A stretch of 64,000 nucleotides of DNA. It comes from a bacterium (GTDB taxonomy: Bacteria > UBA10199 > 2-02-FULL-44-16 > JAAZCA01). The stretch spans positions 83,228 through 147,227 of the forward strand of contig JAJZQH010000010.1 in NCBI GenBank assembly GCA_021810905.1, written 5' to 3'. How positions within the stretch are numbered: the stretch's first letter is position 1; each line of letters opens with the position of its first letter. Under the pieces are notes generated by a model. It did not search any database. It worked only from the letters and a program-made list of their open reading frames with translations, and was not told the DNA's origin. Positions 53,581 to 62,463 of this stretch are shown piece by piece. The position numbers and the translations under genes are program-made.

Positions 53581-53786
53581 TGCGGCATGAGCCGGACGTC
53601 ATCGCGTGCTGCGGGGGCAGTCGCTCCGTTACTCGTCGTGAAATCTTCGCTGTCTTCATCCCATTTGGTGTCTTCCCGCTGGTCAGGCCCCAAATGGGTG
53701 AAGGCAGTCGAAGATTTCATCTCCTCATACACTCCGCTCCTAAACGCCCTTTTAGCAGCACGCGATGACGTCCGGCTCATGCCGCA
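53581..53786. mobile_element. 206-bp element with 32-bp perfect terminal inverted repeats (MITE-like)
   Basis: 53581-53612 (begins TGCGGCATGAGCCGGACGTC) is perfectly complementary to 53755-53786. Inner complementary blocks GAAATCTTCG (53640-53649)/CGAAGATTTC (53709-53718) and CCCATTTGG (53660-53668)/CCAAATGGG (53690-53698) continue the fold. No coding content. Same layout as 43097-43271 but with different terminal sequence. Fills most of the gap after the PIF1-WYL gene; element type is tentative. Confidence 0.7.
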
Positions 53787-53890
53787 ATCAAGGCGCGCGC
53801 CGCCGCGGATGGATTGCTCGCGTCATGGATGAACCTCAGGACGATTTTTTTCACATTCCGCCTCAGTTTCCCTTGATAAGTGAACGGTGT

Positions 53891-53989
53891 CATGGATAGG
53901 AACTGCGTATGGCAGCAGGCCAAGGCGAAAAAACTCGATGCCGCTATTTCTGCGAATCTCAAGGAGCTTGGATATGGTCAGGAAGGGTA
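53891..53989 (+). pseudogene. remnant of type I restriction methylase HsdM C-terminus
   Basis: 32-codon frame (ATG at 53891, TAA at 53987) reading CVWQQAKAKKLDAAISANLK then ELGYGQEG. The pattern of a helical linker ending in ANLKELGYG is characteristic of the last residues of type I N6-adenine methylases. Nothing of the catalytic domain remains upstream. It overlaps the start of rhuM, which commonly follows hsdM in type I restriction loci. Confidence 0.6.
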
Positions 53990-55074
53990 AGACCGAATTG
54001 CAGCGAATGGATCAGTCGGCTCAGGGGCAGCTTTTGATCTACCGGGACGGTGCGCGGCATCTTCAGGTCCGTGTCGAAGGTCAGACCGTCTGGCTCACCC
54101 AGCGATTGATGGGTGAACTTTATCAAGTCTCAGTGAAGACAATAAATGAGCATCTTATCAATATTTATGCAGAGGATGAACTGAAGGTGGAGGCAACTAT
54201 CCGGAAATTCCGGATAGTTCAACCTGAAGGTAAACGCGAGGTTACGCGAGATATCGATCACTACAACCTCGATGCCATCCTTGCGGTCGGTTACCGCGTG
54301 CGTTCGGCCCGAGGCACGGCCTTCCGCCAGTGGGCCACTGCGCGCCTGTCCGAGCTACTGGTCAAGGGCTATACCCTTGACGACAAGCGCATCAAGGAAG
54401 GCAGGACCCTCGGAGACGAATATTTTGACGAGCTGCTCGAACGCATACGCGATATCCGCTCCAGCGAGCGGCTCTTCTACCAGAAGATCACCGACATCTA
54501 CGCCACCAGCATCGACTACGATTCCAGGGCCGAGATCACCCAGACCTTCTACGCCACGGTGCAGAACAAGCTCCACTGGGCCATTCACGGCAGGACCGCT
54601 GCGGAACTCGTTGCGGCCCGGGCAGATGCCTCCAAACCTCACATGGGTCTATCCACCTGGAAGAACGCGCCGCACGGCCCCATCCGTAGGACCGATGTGA
54701 CAGTGGCAAAAAATTACCTTGGCGAAGATGAGCTGCGCGAGCTCAATCGCGTGGTCACCATGTATCTCGACTATGCCGAGGATCAGGCAAGGCGGCACAA
54801 GCCGATGCACATGGCCGACTGGATCGCCAGGCTCGACGCGTTCCTCAAGTTCAACGAGCGCAACATCCTGACGCACGCCGGAAAGATTTCGCACCAATTG
54901 GCCGAAGACCACGCGCACTCGGAGTTCGAGAAATATGAGACCGAGAGAAGGCAACTTGAAGCTGCAAAGCCCTCGAGCGATTTCGACCGGTTCGTGGAAG
55001 AGGCGAAGGAGCTGGAGAAGCTGCCGGCGCGCGCGATCAAAAAGACGGCAATCAGCCGCTTGAAGAGAAAATGA
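53974..55074 (+). CDS. rhuM: RhuM family protein
   Basis: 366 residues of the virulence RhuM family. An N-terminal phage-regulator-like winged domain (QTVWLTQRLMGELYQVSVKT, INEHLINIYAE) is followed by the conserved core (HYNLDAILAVGYRVRSARGT, FRQWATARLSELLVKGYTLD, NKLHWAIHGRTAAELVAARA). RhuM genes are frequent passengers in type I restriction-modification and mobile regions; the function is not established. AAGGAG before the ATG at 53974. Appears intact while its former neighbours are decayed. Confidence 0.85.
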   Translation: MVRKGKTELQRMDQSAQGQLLIYRDGARHLQVRVEGQTVWLTQRLMGELYQVSVKTINEHLINIYAEDELKVEATIRKFRIVQPEGKREVTRDIDHYNLDAILAVGYRVRSARGTAFRQWATARLSELLVKGYTLDDKRIKEGRTLGDEYFDELLERIRDIRSSERLFYQKITDIYATSIDYDSRAEITQTFYATVQNKLHWAIHGRTAAELVAARADASKPHMGLSTWKNAPHGPIRRTDVTVAKNYLGEDELRELNRVVTMYLDYAEDQARRHKPMHMADWIARLDAFLKFNERNILTHAGKISHQLAEDHAHSEFEKYETERRQLEAAKPSSDFDRFVEEAKELEKLPARAIKKTAISRLKRK

Positions 55075-55115
55075 ACAAACTAAGAGAAGAAACTGTTTTC
55101 CAAATTGAATGGTGA

Positions 55116-55235
55116 AGTGTCCGAAAAAATCGGACAACTGACGCCAGGAAGAAGCTGGAACTGGAGACCGGCCGTAGCATCGTTACGCGCGGCAATTACC
55201 TCTCAGCAAAACACGCGCAAAAGAAAATAAAGTGA
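55116..55235 (+). pseudogene. remnant of a DinD/BRO-like protein C-terminus
   Basis: Open frame without a start codon ending at TGA 55233, with DARKKLELETGRSIVTRGNY then LSAKHAQKKIK. The ARKxLExxTGxxIVTxxNYL pattern resembles the C-terminal tail of DinD/BRO-type DNA-damage or antirepressor proteins. Only ~40 codons remain. The similarity is from pattern memory, so the family name is uncertain. Confidence 0.4.
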
Positions 55236-55527
55236 ATTCTCTATGCCGGGTGTCTCCCAAAGAAATCCCGGATGCCGGAACCGGGAGCGCGCATCAGCGT
55301 TGATCCTCAGAAAAATGGAGCAGAATTTATCCATCACAAATGCTCCATTTGTCGATCCTTCACATAGAACATGAGTGTCATTGCGAGTCGTGATCGTAGA
55401 TCATGGCGCGGCAATCTCCCGAACTCAGCGGTCAACATTTTTTCATCCGAACGAGCCCCTTTCCCTTGCAAAGTGAACGGCGGAGGGAATAGGAATGTGG
55501 GCAATTTCTTGGAGGAGCCAAATCGGT
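55236..55527. other. non-coding stretch upstream of the CRISPR-Cas operon
   Basis: Contains a 10-bp inverted repeat AAATGGAGCA/TGCTCCATTT (55313-55322/55341-55350) and the phrase GTGTCATTGCGAG...CGGCAATCTC (55374-55420), an interspersed-type repeat also begun at 51820. TTTCCCTTG..AAGTGAACGG at about 55451 also occurs at 53867. No intact gene seen. Confidence 0.55.
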
Positions 55528-55710
55528 ATGTCATCACCTTTTGCGCACAGTCTTTCAAGTGAACCTCCCGAAAATTGGCAATCTCTGCACGATCATCTCG
55601 AACATGTGGCCCATATGGCCAAAACTTTGGCAGAGCCCTTCGCCTCAGGCGAAAGGGCGTGGAACGCGGGGTGGCTCCATGATGTGGGAAAGGTACTGAT
55701 TAGATGCTGA
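55528..55710 (+). pseudogene. truncated Cas3 HD-domain fragment
   Basis: 60 codons from ATG 55528 to TGA 55708, with SPFAHSLSSEPPENWQSLHD, HLEHVAHMAKTLAEPFASG and AGWLHDVGK. This is the N-terminal HD nuclease region of Cas3 (AHS...WQxLxxHLxxV...LHDxGK), parallel to the start of the intact cas3 at 55764. It stops right after the HD motif. GGAGGAG lies ten bases upstream. Best read as the relic of an earlier or duplicated cas3. Confidence 0.75.
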
Positions 55711-55763
55711 TAATTGAATATCGGGACTGCCACCGGCAACGAAGAAAAATATGAGGTGCTGCA

Positions 55764-58100
55764 ATGATCGAGCATTTCGCGCATAGCCATAAAGACTGGC
55801 CTCAGGAAGATTGGGAACCAGTCATTGAGCATCTCCAGTTCGTTGCAAAGCGCGCAGCCGAGTTCGGCGCAGTTTTCGGGGCAAAAGAGGAATGCGAATT
55901 CGCAGGTCTTCTGCATGATATTGGTAAATACGGACAACTCTTCCAGAAACGGATCCGAGGGAAAGAAAGTCAAATTGACCATTGGTCGCTCGGCGCTTGG
56001 GCTGCATTTAGCCTGGCCAAGAAAAAAGGTTTTGCCACAGCCTTCGCAATTCAAGGACACCATCTTGGGCTGCAGACAGCAAGCATGGATGCCATGCGTG
56101 CCTTGCACCCGCCAAAGTTACAAAACCCAACTTGCCATCCTCTTGGCCTCAAACTTTCAGCATCTGATGAAGTTGAGGTCTTGGCAGCTCTTGAAGGCGA
56201 TGGTGGCGGTGTGCCCAAGTTACAAAAGACGATCTATGATTACCGCGCCATGACCGAGGAGGCGTGCACTGCAGCTGCCATGCTGGACTTACGGATGCTC
56301 TTCTCGACACTAGTTGATGCTGATTATCTGGAAACGGAAGCGTTCATGACAGCGAAGGCGCCGAGAACGCGCCGCTATCGGCTGCCTTCGTTGCCATTGA
56401 AGGAGATCGTCGCCTTAGCTGAGCTCAAGCGCCACATTGATCATCTACGGATAAAATCGACTGCTTCCTTGAATGTCCTTGGTGTACGAGATGATCTCCT
56501 AAATGCTTGCGAAACAGCTTCCATGCAAGTCCCTGGCATCTTTACCCTCACAGCTCCTACCGGCTCTGGTAAAACGCTTGCGATGTTGGCTTTTGCTCTA
56601 AACCATGCCGCGCAGAAAGAGCTTCGACGGATCGTGGTCGTTATTCCTTATCTCACAATCATTGAACAGACTGCGAAAGAGTATCGGCGCATTTTTAAAG
56701 ATCTTATTCCAGAAGAAGATTTGAACAGATATATTCTTGAACATCACAGTTTGAGTGAGACGCACGCCAGGGACGATCGCCATAACGAGGATCCAGACGA
56801 ACAAGATGAAAGCCGATCACGTCCTCGCTTGTTGGCCGAGAATTGGGATGCACCAATCATTATTACGACCAGCGTGCAACTTCTTGAATCCCTCTTCTCC
56901 AACCGCCCATCAGCCTGTCGCAAATTGCACCGACTGGCGCAAAGCGTGATATTATTCGATGAAGTCCAGACGCTTCCGCTCGGGCTTGTTGTTCCGACCT
57001 TAGCAACGCTCTCCCAACTTTCACAACGCTATGGGTCAACGGTTGTTTTTTCAACGGCTACACAACCGGCTTTCAGGCATCTCGATAAACATGTGGAATG
57101 CTTCTGCCAGGCTGGATGGAAACCTGAAGAAATAGTAAAAGACAATCCGCACATGTTTCAAACGCTGAAGCGAACGCTGGTTAAATGGCCAGACACTCTC
57201 GACAAGGGTGTGTCATGGACCGAACTTACCCGTCAGATGGCGAAGACGAGACAATTTCTCTGTATCGTGAATCTCAAGCGACATGCGGTCGAATTGATGC
57301 AAGCAATGAAGCCATATGAAGAAGATGGGCTTTTGCATCTTTCGACCAATATGTGTCCCGCTCATCGAGAGAAAGTACTTGATGAAGTTCGTAGCCGCCT
57401 TACCGTTGCTGCTCCATGTAGGCTCATCTCCACTCAGTGCATTGAAGCTGGTGTGGATGTGGATTTCCCAGTTGTCTATCGTGCTTTCGGTCCGCTCGAT
57501 TCTATCGCGCAGGCTTCAGGACGATGCAATCGCAACGGAATATTAACTGAAGGCGTTGTGCATGTGTTCATTCCAGAGGACGAAGGATATCCGAGCGGCG
57601 AATATCAGAGGGCCGCTCAGGTTGCGAAATGCATGCTTCGTGAGAAAATAAGCGCGGGAATGCAATTGGACATCAATGAGCCGGACGTGTTCCAGAAATA
57701 TTTCGAGCAGCTCTACGATCTTGCACAGCCCGAAGGCCAGAAAGCAGAATTGATTGAAGCGATTCGGGGACAGAACTTTGTTGAGACTTCCAAGTACTAC
57801 CGTCTGATCGAAAAAGATACAATCAATCTTCTGGTTTCATACGACAAAATCATATTTGCAGAACTAGCTCAGGCCGTTCGTGCATGCGGGCTTACAAGTA
57901 AATGGATCCAAGACGCCCGTCCCTATGTTGTAAGCGTCTTCAGGCCTAGCGCCGACGTGGTGCTTTTCCAATGTCTGGAGTCAATCATGGTCGGTAAGGG
58001 ACGGAAAACAGTAAGTGCTGATGATTGGTTCATTTATCACGGAAAATACGATCCCCAAATAGGACTGATACCTGAAAGCGCTTCTGTCTGGATTGGATGA
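55764..58100 (+). CDS. cas3: CRISPR-associated nuclease-helicase Cas3 (type I-C)
   Basis: 778 residues; recruited by Cascade to nick and unwind target DNA. N-terminal HD nuclease (HFAHSHKDWPQEDWEPVIEH, GLLHDIGKYGQLF, DHWSLGAW, IQGHHLGLQ) with the expected metal ligands. SF2 helicase: TAPTGSGKTLAM (motif I), VILFDEVQTLP (motif II, DEVQ), VVFSTATQPAF (motif III), and ISTQCIEAGVDVDF plus QASGRCNRNG (motifs V/VI). GAGGTG before the ATG. First gene of the operon and four-base overlap with the downstream frame. Confidence 0.95.
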   Translation: MIEHFAHSHKDWPQEDWEPVIEHLQFVAKRAAEFGAVFGAKEECEFAGLLHDIGKYGQLFQKRIRGKESQIDHWSLGAWAAFSLAKKKGFATAFAIQGHHLGLQTASMDAMRALHPPKLQNPTCHPLGLKLSASDEVEVLAALEGDGGGVPKLQKTIYDYRAMTEEACTAAAMLDLRMLFSTLVDADYLETEAFMTAKAPRTRRYRLPSLPLKEIVALAELKRHIDHLRIKSTASLNVLGVRDDLLNACETASMQVPGIFTLTAPTGSGKTLAMLAFALNHAAQKELRRIVVVIPYLTIIEQTAKEYRRIFKDLIPEEDLNRYILEHHSLSETHARDDRHNEDPDEQDESRSRPRLLAENWDAPIIITTSVQLLESLFSNRPSACRKLHRLAQSVILFDEVQTLPLGLVVPTLATLSQLSQRYGSTVVFSTATQPAFRHLDKHVECFCQAGWKPEEIVKDNPHMFQTLKRTLVKWPDTLDKGVSWTELTRQMAKTRQFLCIVNLKRHAVELMQAMKPYEEDGLLHLSTNMCPAHREKVLDEVRSRLTVAAPCRLISTQCIEAGVDVDFPVVYRAFGPLDSIAQASGRCNRNGILTEGVVHVFIPEDEGYPSGEYQRAAQVAKCMLREKISAGMQLDINEPDVFQKYFEQLYDLAQPEGQKAELIEAIRGQNFVETSKYYRLIEKDTINLLVSYDKIIFAELAQAVRACGLTSKWIQDARPYVVSVFRPSADVVLFQCLESIMVGKGRKTVSADDWFIYHGKYDPQIGLIPESASVWIG

Positions 58101-58126
58101 GTGCCGTCTGCAGAAAGGATGTCAGT

Positions 58127-58861
58127 ATGAAATCAAAGAATCATGTGTTGGATGTATGGGGCGATCTAGCGTGCTTTACTAGGCCGGAAATGAAAGTCGA
58201 GCGATTCAGTTATCCCGTCATTACACCTTCTGCGGCACGCGGGATCTATGATGCAATATATTGCAAACCAAAAGAATTTCGCTGGCAGTTGACTCGGGTC
58301 GAAATCCTTGCCCCCATTTTCTACATTTCTCTGCGGCGGAACGAAGTAAAAGATAAGATGTCGATTCGGTCCGTGCAATCATGGATGACAGGAAGCAAGG
58401 AACCGGAGCCGCTCTGGGCCGATGGAGACAAAAGAATTCTGGGTACCGATCAGAAGGGGCGGACTCAGCGCCAGACGATGGCGCTCAGGGATGTTCATTA
58501 TAGACTCCATGCTCATATCCGAGCATGGCCAGGTTTCGAGAATGAGCTCAAAGGTATGGATGAACAGTTTGAACGTCGTGCTTCGCATGGCAAGTGCGTA
58601 TATCAGCCGTACTTCGGCTGTCGAGAGTTTCCCGCCTATTTCGAACATGTTGGGGCGGATGAAGATGTATCTAAATTACAGCGCAACTTAAGCATGAATC
58701 TCGGTTTCATGCTCTACGACGTGTTCGACTTGTCAAAACCAGGCACGTGCAATGCGTATCCCGCAATAAGTTTGTTTCAAGCTAAAATTCAGAATGGCGT
58801 GTTGATGGTTCCAACTTACGAGAGCCGTGATGTGATCAAGACCATGAGGGAGGATATCTGA
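58127..58861 (+). CDS. cas5c: Cas5c (Cas5d), pre-crRNA endoribonuclease of type I-C
   Basis: 244 residues from ATG 58127. In I-C systems Cas5c replaces Cas6, cutting the repeat and holding the crRNA 5' handle. DVWGDLACFTRPEMKVERFS then YPVITPSAARGIYDAIYCKP (9-48) is the family hallmark; LRDVHYRLHAHI (120-131) aligns with the segment that carries catalytic residues in characterised Cas5d. AAAGGA lies before 58127; an alternative ATG at 58097 overlaps the cas3 stop. Confidence 0.94.
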   Translation: MKSKNHVLDVWGDLACFTRPEMKVERFSYPVITPSAARGIYDAIYCKPKEFRWQLTRVEILAPIFYISLRRNEVKDKMSIRSVQSWMTGSKEPEPLWADGDKRILGTDQKGRTQRQTMALRDVHYRLHAHIRAWPGFENELKGMDEQFERRASHGKCVYQPYFGCREFPAYFEHVGADEDVSKLQRNLSMNLGFMLYDVFDLSKPGTCNAYPAISLFQAKIQNGVLMVPTYESRDVIKTMREDI

Positions 58862-60708
58862 TGCTAAACCTGCTCGTCGAATATGCCAAGAGCCACTATC
58901 TTGTCGCGGAACCTGGTTTCACATCCAAACAAGTACGGTGGGCGATTAATGTGTCCAGAGATGGGAAGGCTGCGACCGTTATCGAGCTTGGCAATGTCTC
59001 TGCAAAAAGAAACCCGGGACGACGCTTCAATCTATGCCCGGATATGTCGCAGCCTGAACTCACGGGAGGTAAAGCAGAGCGATGTCACTTTCTGATCGAG
59101 ACTGCTCAGGTGGTTGTGCTGATATTAAAAGGAGACGAGGAGAAGAAGGAGCGTAAAAGAATAGAGGGAAAACATCGTTATTTTGTACAGTTAATGAGAG
59201 ATGCCGGCCAGGCCGTGCGAGAGCTGGGGATTGCAGCAGGGGCGCTGGAATCCGACGTTCTTCTTTCGCAGGTCAGAGAAGAAATGCAGCGACAGAAGGT
59301 TAAACCTACCGACAAAGTTACGTTCTGCGTTGATGGTGTGTTTCCGGTGGAAGATGATGCTTGGCATGATTGGTGGCGCCAGCACCGCATGGGGCTGGCC
59401 TTGAAAAGCAGCTCTTCCAAGAAGATGCAAATGCCCTGCTTTGCAACCGGAGATCTCGTCGATCCTTCTCCAACCCATCCGAAAATTGCTGGGCTTGCAG
59501 ATGTCGGAGGACAACCTAACAAGGATGCGCTGATCTGTTTTGATAAGGAATCCTCTAGGTCATACGGCCTTAAACAATCCGAAAACTGCGCTGTGGGAAA
59601 ATATTCAGCTGCAGCTTATCGTGAAGCGCTTCAAGATATCTTAGAAAAAAACAGCAAGAAGCTTGCCGGAACTAAGGTCATATACTGGTTTAAAGAAACG
59701 CTGCATGAGGAGGATGATCCGTTACGGGTTGTACTAGGCGATGATTCCATTGAGGAGATCTCATCTGTTATGGAACGGAACGCCATCCAGCGTATCGGTA
59801 AACTTCTTGCCAGTATTACGACTGGAGAACGACCAGAACTTCAGCATAATTTCTTCTACGCAATAACTCTGTCTGGAGCATCTGGGCGAGTCATGATTCG
59901 TGACTGGATGGAAGGACGATTTGATCAATTGGTCGAGAGAGTCGCCGCATGGTTTTCAGCGATCCAGATGACGAACCTCTCGGGAACGAATCTGGCGCCG
60001 CTGCCCAAGATGGAACGTGTAATAACAGCGTTATTGCCCCCAAGGAAGCGAGAGCAGAAATACAAAGATTGGGTCAAGCCGGTCGGCACAGCGCGTTTAG
60101 CACTTTGGCATACGGCTGTTAGAGGCGATCCGATGCCGCGTAGCATTATCGATCGTTTGTCAGTGATTCATCGCAACGCGATGGTTTCTAAGGACTGGAT
60201 TGATCTCCTGTGGGGGAATGGGGAAAAACAAGAACCTGCGCTGTTATCGTTGCTCTATGCCCGTATGGGCATTCTGAAAACCTATTGGACACGGAAAGGG
60301 GGGACTCAAATGGATGGACAGCTACAGCCGTATTTGAACGAAGGTCACCCACACCCAGCCTACCACTGCGGGCGGTTGATGGCGGTGCTCGCTGCTCTGC
60401 AGAAAACAGCGCTTGGAGACGTTGGGGCGGGCGTGGTGCAGCGCTATTATGCTGCGGCGAGCGCGACGCCTGGTTTGGTGCTTGGCCGGCTTGTGCGTAC
60501 AGGGCAGTTCCATATTGGCAAGCTGGATGGTGGGCTTGCGTACTGGTATGAGGACAAACTTGGTTCTATTTGGGCCCGGATCAAAGACGCCATCCCTCCT
60601 ACGCTGAGCCTGGAGGAGCAAAGCCTCTTTGCACTTGGATATTACCAACAACTTGTGGACCTGCGACTGAAGAAGGATACCGAAAACAATCAAACTGAAA
60701 AGGAGTAG
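58861..60708 (+). CDS. cas8c: Cas8c (Csd1), large subunit of type I-C Cascade
   Basis: 615 residues, normal for Csd1. MLNLLVEYAKSHYLVAEPGF and the NPGRRFNLCPDMSQPELTGG segment start the protein; CFDKESSRSYGLKQSENCAV and SGASGRVMIRDWMEGRFDQL are conserved Csd1 pieces. Recognises the PAM by family knowledge, and in I-C an internal start often yields the small Cas11c subunit; an in-frame methionine near the last third could serve, not verified. ATG overlaps the cas5c stop by one base. Confidence 0.93.
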   Translation: MLNLLVEYAKSHYLVAEPGFTSKQVRWAINVSRDGKAATVIELGNVSAKRNPGRRFNLCPDMSQPELTGGKAERCHFLIETAQVVVLILKGDEEKKERKRIEGKHRYFVQLMRDAGQAVRELGIAAGALESDVLLSQVREEMQRQKVKPTDKVTFCVDGVFPVEDDAWHDWWRQHRMGLALKSSSSKKMQMPCFATGDLVDPSPTHPKIAGLADVGGQPNKDALICFDKESSRSYGLKQSENCAVGKYSAAAYREALQDILEKNSKKLAGTKVIYWFKETLHEEDDPLRVVLGDDSIEEISSVMERNAIQRIGKLLASITTGERPELQHNFFYAITLSGASGRVMIRDWMEGRFDQLVERVAAWFSAIQMTNLSGTNLAPLPKMERVITALLPPRKREQKYKDWVKPVGTARLALWHTAVRGDPMPRSIIDRLSVIHRNAMVSKDWIDLLWGNGEKQEPALLSLLYARMGILKTYWTRKGGTQMDGQLQPYLNEGHPHPAYHCGRLMAVLAALQKTALGDVGAGVVQRYYAAASATPGLVLGRLVRTGQFHIGKLDGGLAYWYEDKLGSIWARIKDAIPPTLSLEEQSLFALGYYQQLVDLRLKKDTENNQTEKE

Positions 60709-60711
60709 CCC

Positions 60712-61758
60712 ATGACGATCCCTATTTCAAACCGATACGAGTTTCTTTTTCTGTTCGACTGCAAGAATGGAAACCCGAATGGTGACCCAGACGCTGGAAA
60801 CGCTCCGCGTATCGACCCTCAGGATATGCATGGCCTGGTGTCGGACGTTGCGATCAAACGGCGCATTCGAAATTATGTCCAGATCGCCAAGGGCAATGAG
60901 ATGCCCTACGCAATCTTCGTGGAACACGCGACGAACCTCAATCGGTCAATTGCGCGTGCTCACGAAGAAACCGGTGGGATGCCTGATGAAAAAAAAGGGG
61001 CAGGAAAAAATAAGGTCGAGAAAGCTCGACGCTGGATGTGCGCCAACTTTTATGACGTACGCACATTCGGTGCAGTCATGAGTACCGGAGCCAATGCTGG
61101 TCAGGTGCGTGGCGCAGTCCAGATAGCTTTTGCACGTTCTGTTGATCCCGTGTTGCCCATGGATCTTTCCCTGACACGAATGGCTGTGGCAGAGAATGTC
61201 AAGGGAGCCAAGTCTAGTGAAGATTATGTTAAGTGGGAGGCTGAGCAACCTGAAGACAAACTCCGGACTATGGGCCGTAAGACCCTCATTCCCTATGGCC
61301 TGTATCTTGGTAAGGGTTTCATCAGTGCACATCTAGCACAGACTCCGAGTGACGACCGATGTCAGGGAACCGGTTTCAGCGAAGTTGACCTTGAGCTCCT
61401 CTGGGAATCTCTGCTGCGCATGTACGAGCATGATCGTTCGGCGAGCAAAGGCGAAATGAGTGTTCTAGAGCCCGTCATTATTTTCAAGCATGAGGGCACT
61501 GATACTGACCACGAACAACGCACCCGGCAGGCTAAGCTTGGATGTGCTCCTGCACACAAGCTCTTCGAACTCATTGAAGTGAAGAAGAAAATAGACGTGA
61601 GCGAGCCTCGCTTGTTTACGGATTATGAGATAACATTTCATGAGAGCCGTTTACCAAAAGGGGTGCGCGTTGGTTTTGCTATCGTTGATGAAGGTGGCAC
61701 TGTGAAATTATTTTGGGACAAGGTGCCATCACAATGTCCCCATATCAAGGTGGATTGA
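60712..61758 (+). CDS. cas7c: Cas7c (Csd2), crRNA backbone subunit
   Basis: 348 residues. [20 protein letters not shown] then [20 protein letters not shown] is the diagnostic N-terminus of Csd2; [20 protein letters not shown] follows. Forms the helical filament on crRNA in Cascade. AAGGAG at about 60701-60706 precedes the ATG. Length slightly above the usual ~285-300 residues. Confidence 0.95.
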   Translation: MTIPISNRYEFLFLFDCKNGNPNGDPDAGNAPRIDPQDMHGLVSDVAIKRRIRNYVQIAKGNEMPYAIFVEHATNLNRSIARAHEETGGMPDEKKGAGKNKVEKARRWMCANFYDVRTFGAVMSTGANAGQVRGAVQIAFARSVDPVLPMDLSLTRMAVAENVKGAKSSEDYVKWEAEQPEDKLRTMGRKTLIPYGLYLGKGFISAHLAQTPSDDRCQGTGFSEVDLELLWESLLRMYEHDRSASKGEMSVLEPVIIFKHEGTDTDHEQRTRQAKLGCAPAHKLFELIEVKKKIDVSEPRLFTDYEITFHESRLPKGVRVGFAIVDEGGTVKLFWDKVPSQCPHIKVD

Positions 61759-61770
61759 GGGGGTTCTGCG

Positions 61771-62463
61771 TTGAATGCCGAGCATGAATCAAACAAGAGT
61801 AAATCGTTCCGTTTGCGATTTGCTGAGAACGATCTCACTCCACTTTCCGGGCTCAACCAGTTTCTCTACTGCCAGAGGAGGTTTGCCCTCATCCATATCG
61901 AGCGGATGTGGGATGAGAACCGTTTTACGGCTGAGGGGCGTATCATGCACGAGAAGGTGCATGAGCAGGACGATGAGATGCGTTCAGATCTGCGGATTTC
62001 GCGGGCGCTTCCCCTGCGATCCCTTAAGCTCGGTCTTTCCGGTATTGCTGATGTAGTCGAATTTCATCGCGAAGAGGGGTCCGATGTGTGGCGGCCTTTT
62101 CCTGTCGAATACAAACACGGGAAGCCAAAGATGGATGCCTCGGATACCGTCCAGCTCTGTGCCCAGGCTATTTGCTTGGAAGAGATGCTTGGCATTGAGG
62201 TGCCAAGAGGCGCTCTCTTTTATGGAAAGACCAGGCGCAGGCTTGATGTCGTCTTTGACGAAGAGCTCCAAATGTTGACAACGGATACCGCCAGGCGACT
62301 CCACGAGTTGATTCGAAGTGGAAAGACGCCGCTGCCAAAATACGAAGCACGCTGCGAAAAGTGTTCGCTTCTTGATAGCTGCATGCCCAAAGAAATCGTT
62401 TCTTCAAAGAGCGCGCGCAAATATATTCAAAAGATGTTGGAAGAGGAGCAGGCGCAAGCATGA
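61771..62463 (+). CDS. cas4: Cas4 exonuclease, TTG start
   Basis: 230 residues. Works with Cas1-Cas2 to select and trim PAM-containing prespacers. LTPLSGLNQFLYCQRRFALI supplies the first cluster cysteine; FPVEYKHGKPKMDASDTVQL is the RecB-type nuclease motif (E-x-K); CEKCSLLDSCMP holds the three C-terminal iron-sulfur cysteines. No ATG is near; TTG at 61771 lies seven bases after GGGGG, so TTG is the likely start. Overlaps cas1 by four bases. Confidence 0.92.
   Translation: MNAEHESNKSKSFRLRFAENDLTPLSGLNQFLYCQRRFALIHIERMWDENRFTAEGRIMHEKVHEQDDEMRSDLRISRALPLRSLKLGLSGIADVVEFHREEGSDVWRPFPVEYKHGKPKMDASDTVQLCAQAICLEEMLGIEVPRGALFYGKTRRRLDVVFDEELQMLTTDTARRLHELIRSGKTPLPKYEARCEKCSLLDSCMPKEIVSSKSARKYIQKMLEEEQAQA

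Noticed and set aside
53587..53832. Coding frames across the 53.6-53.8 kb gap
   Set aside because: They are open because of G/C-rich palindrome sequence; both strands give similar frames from the complementary arms, and none resembles a protein.
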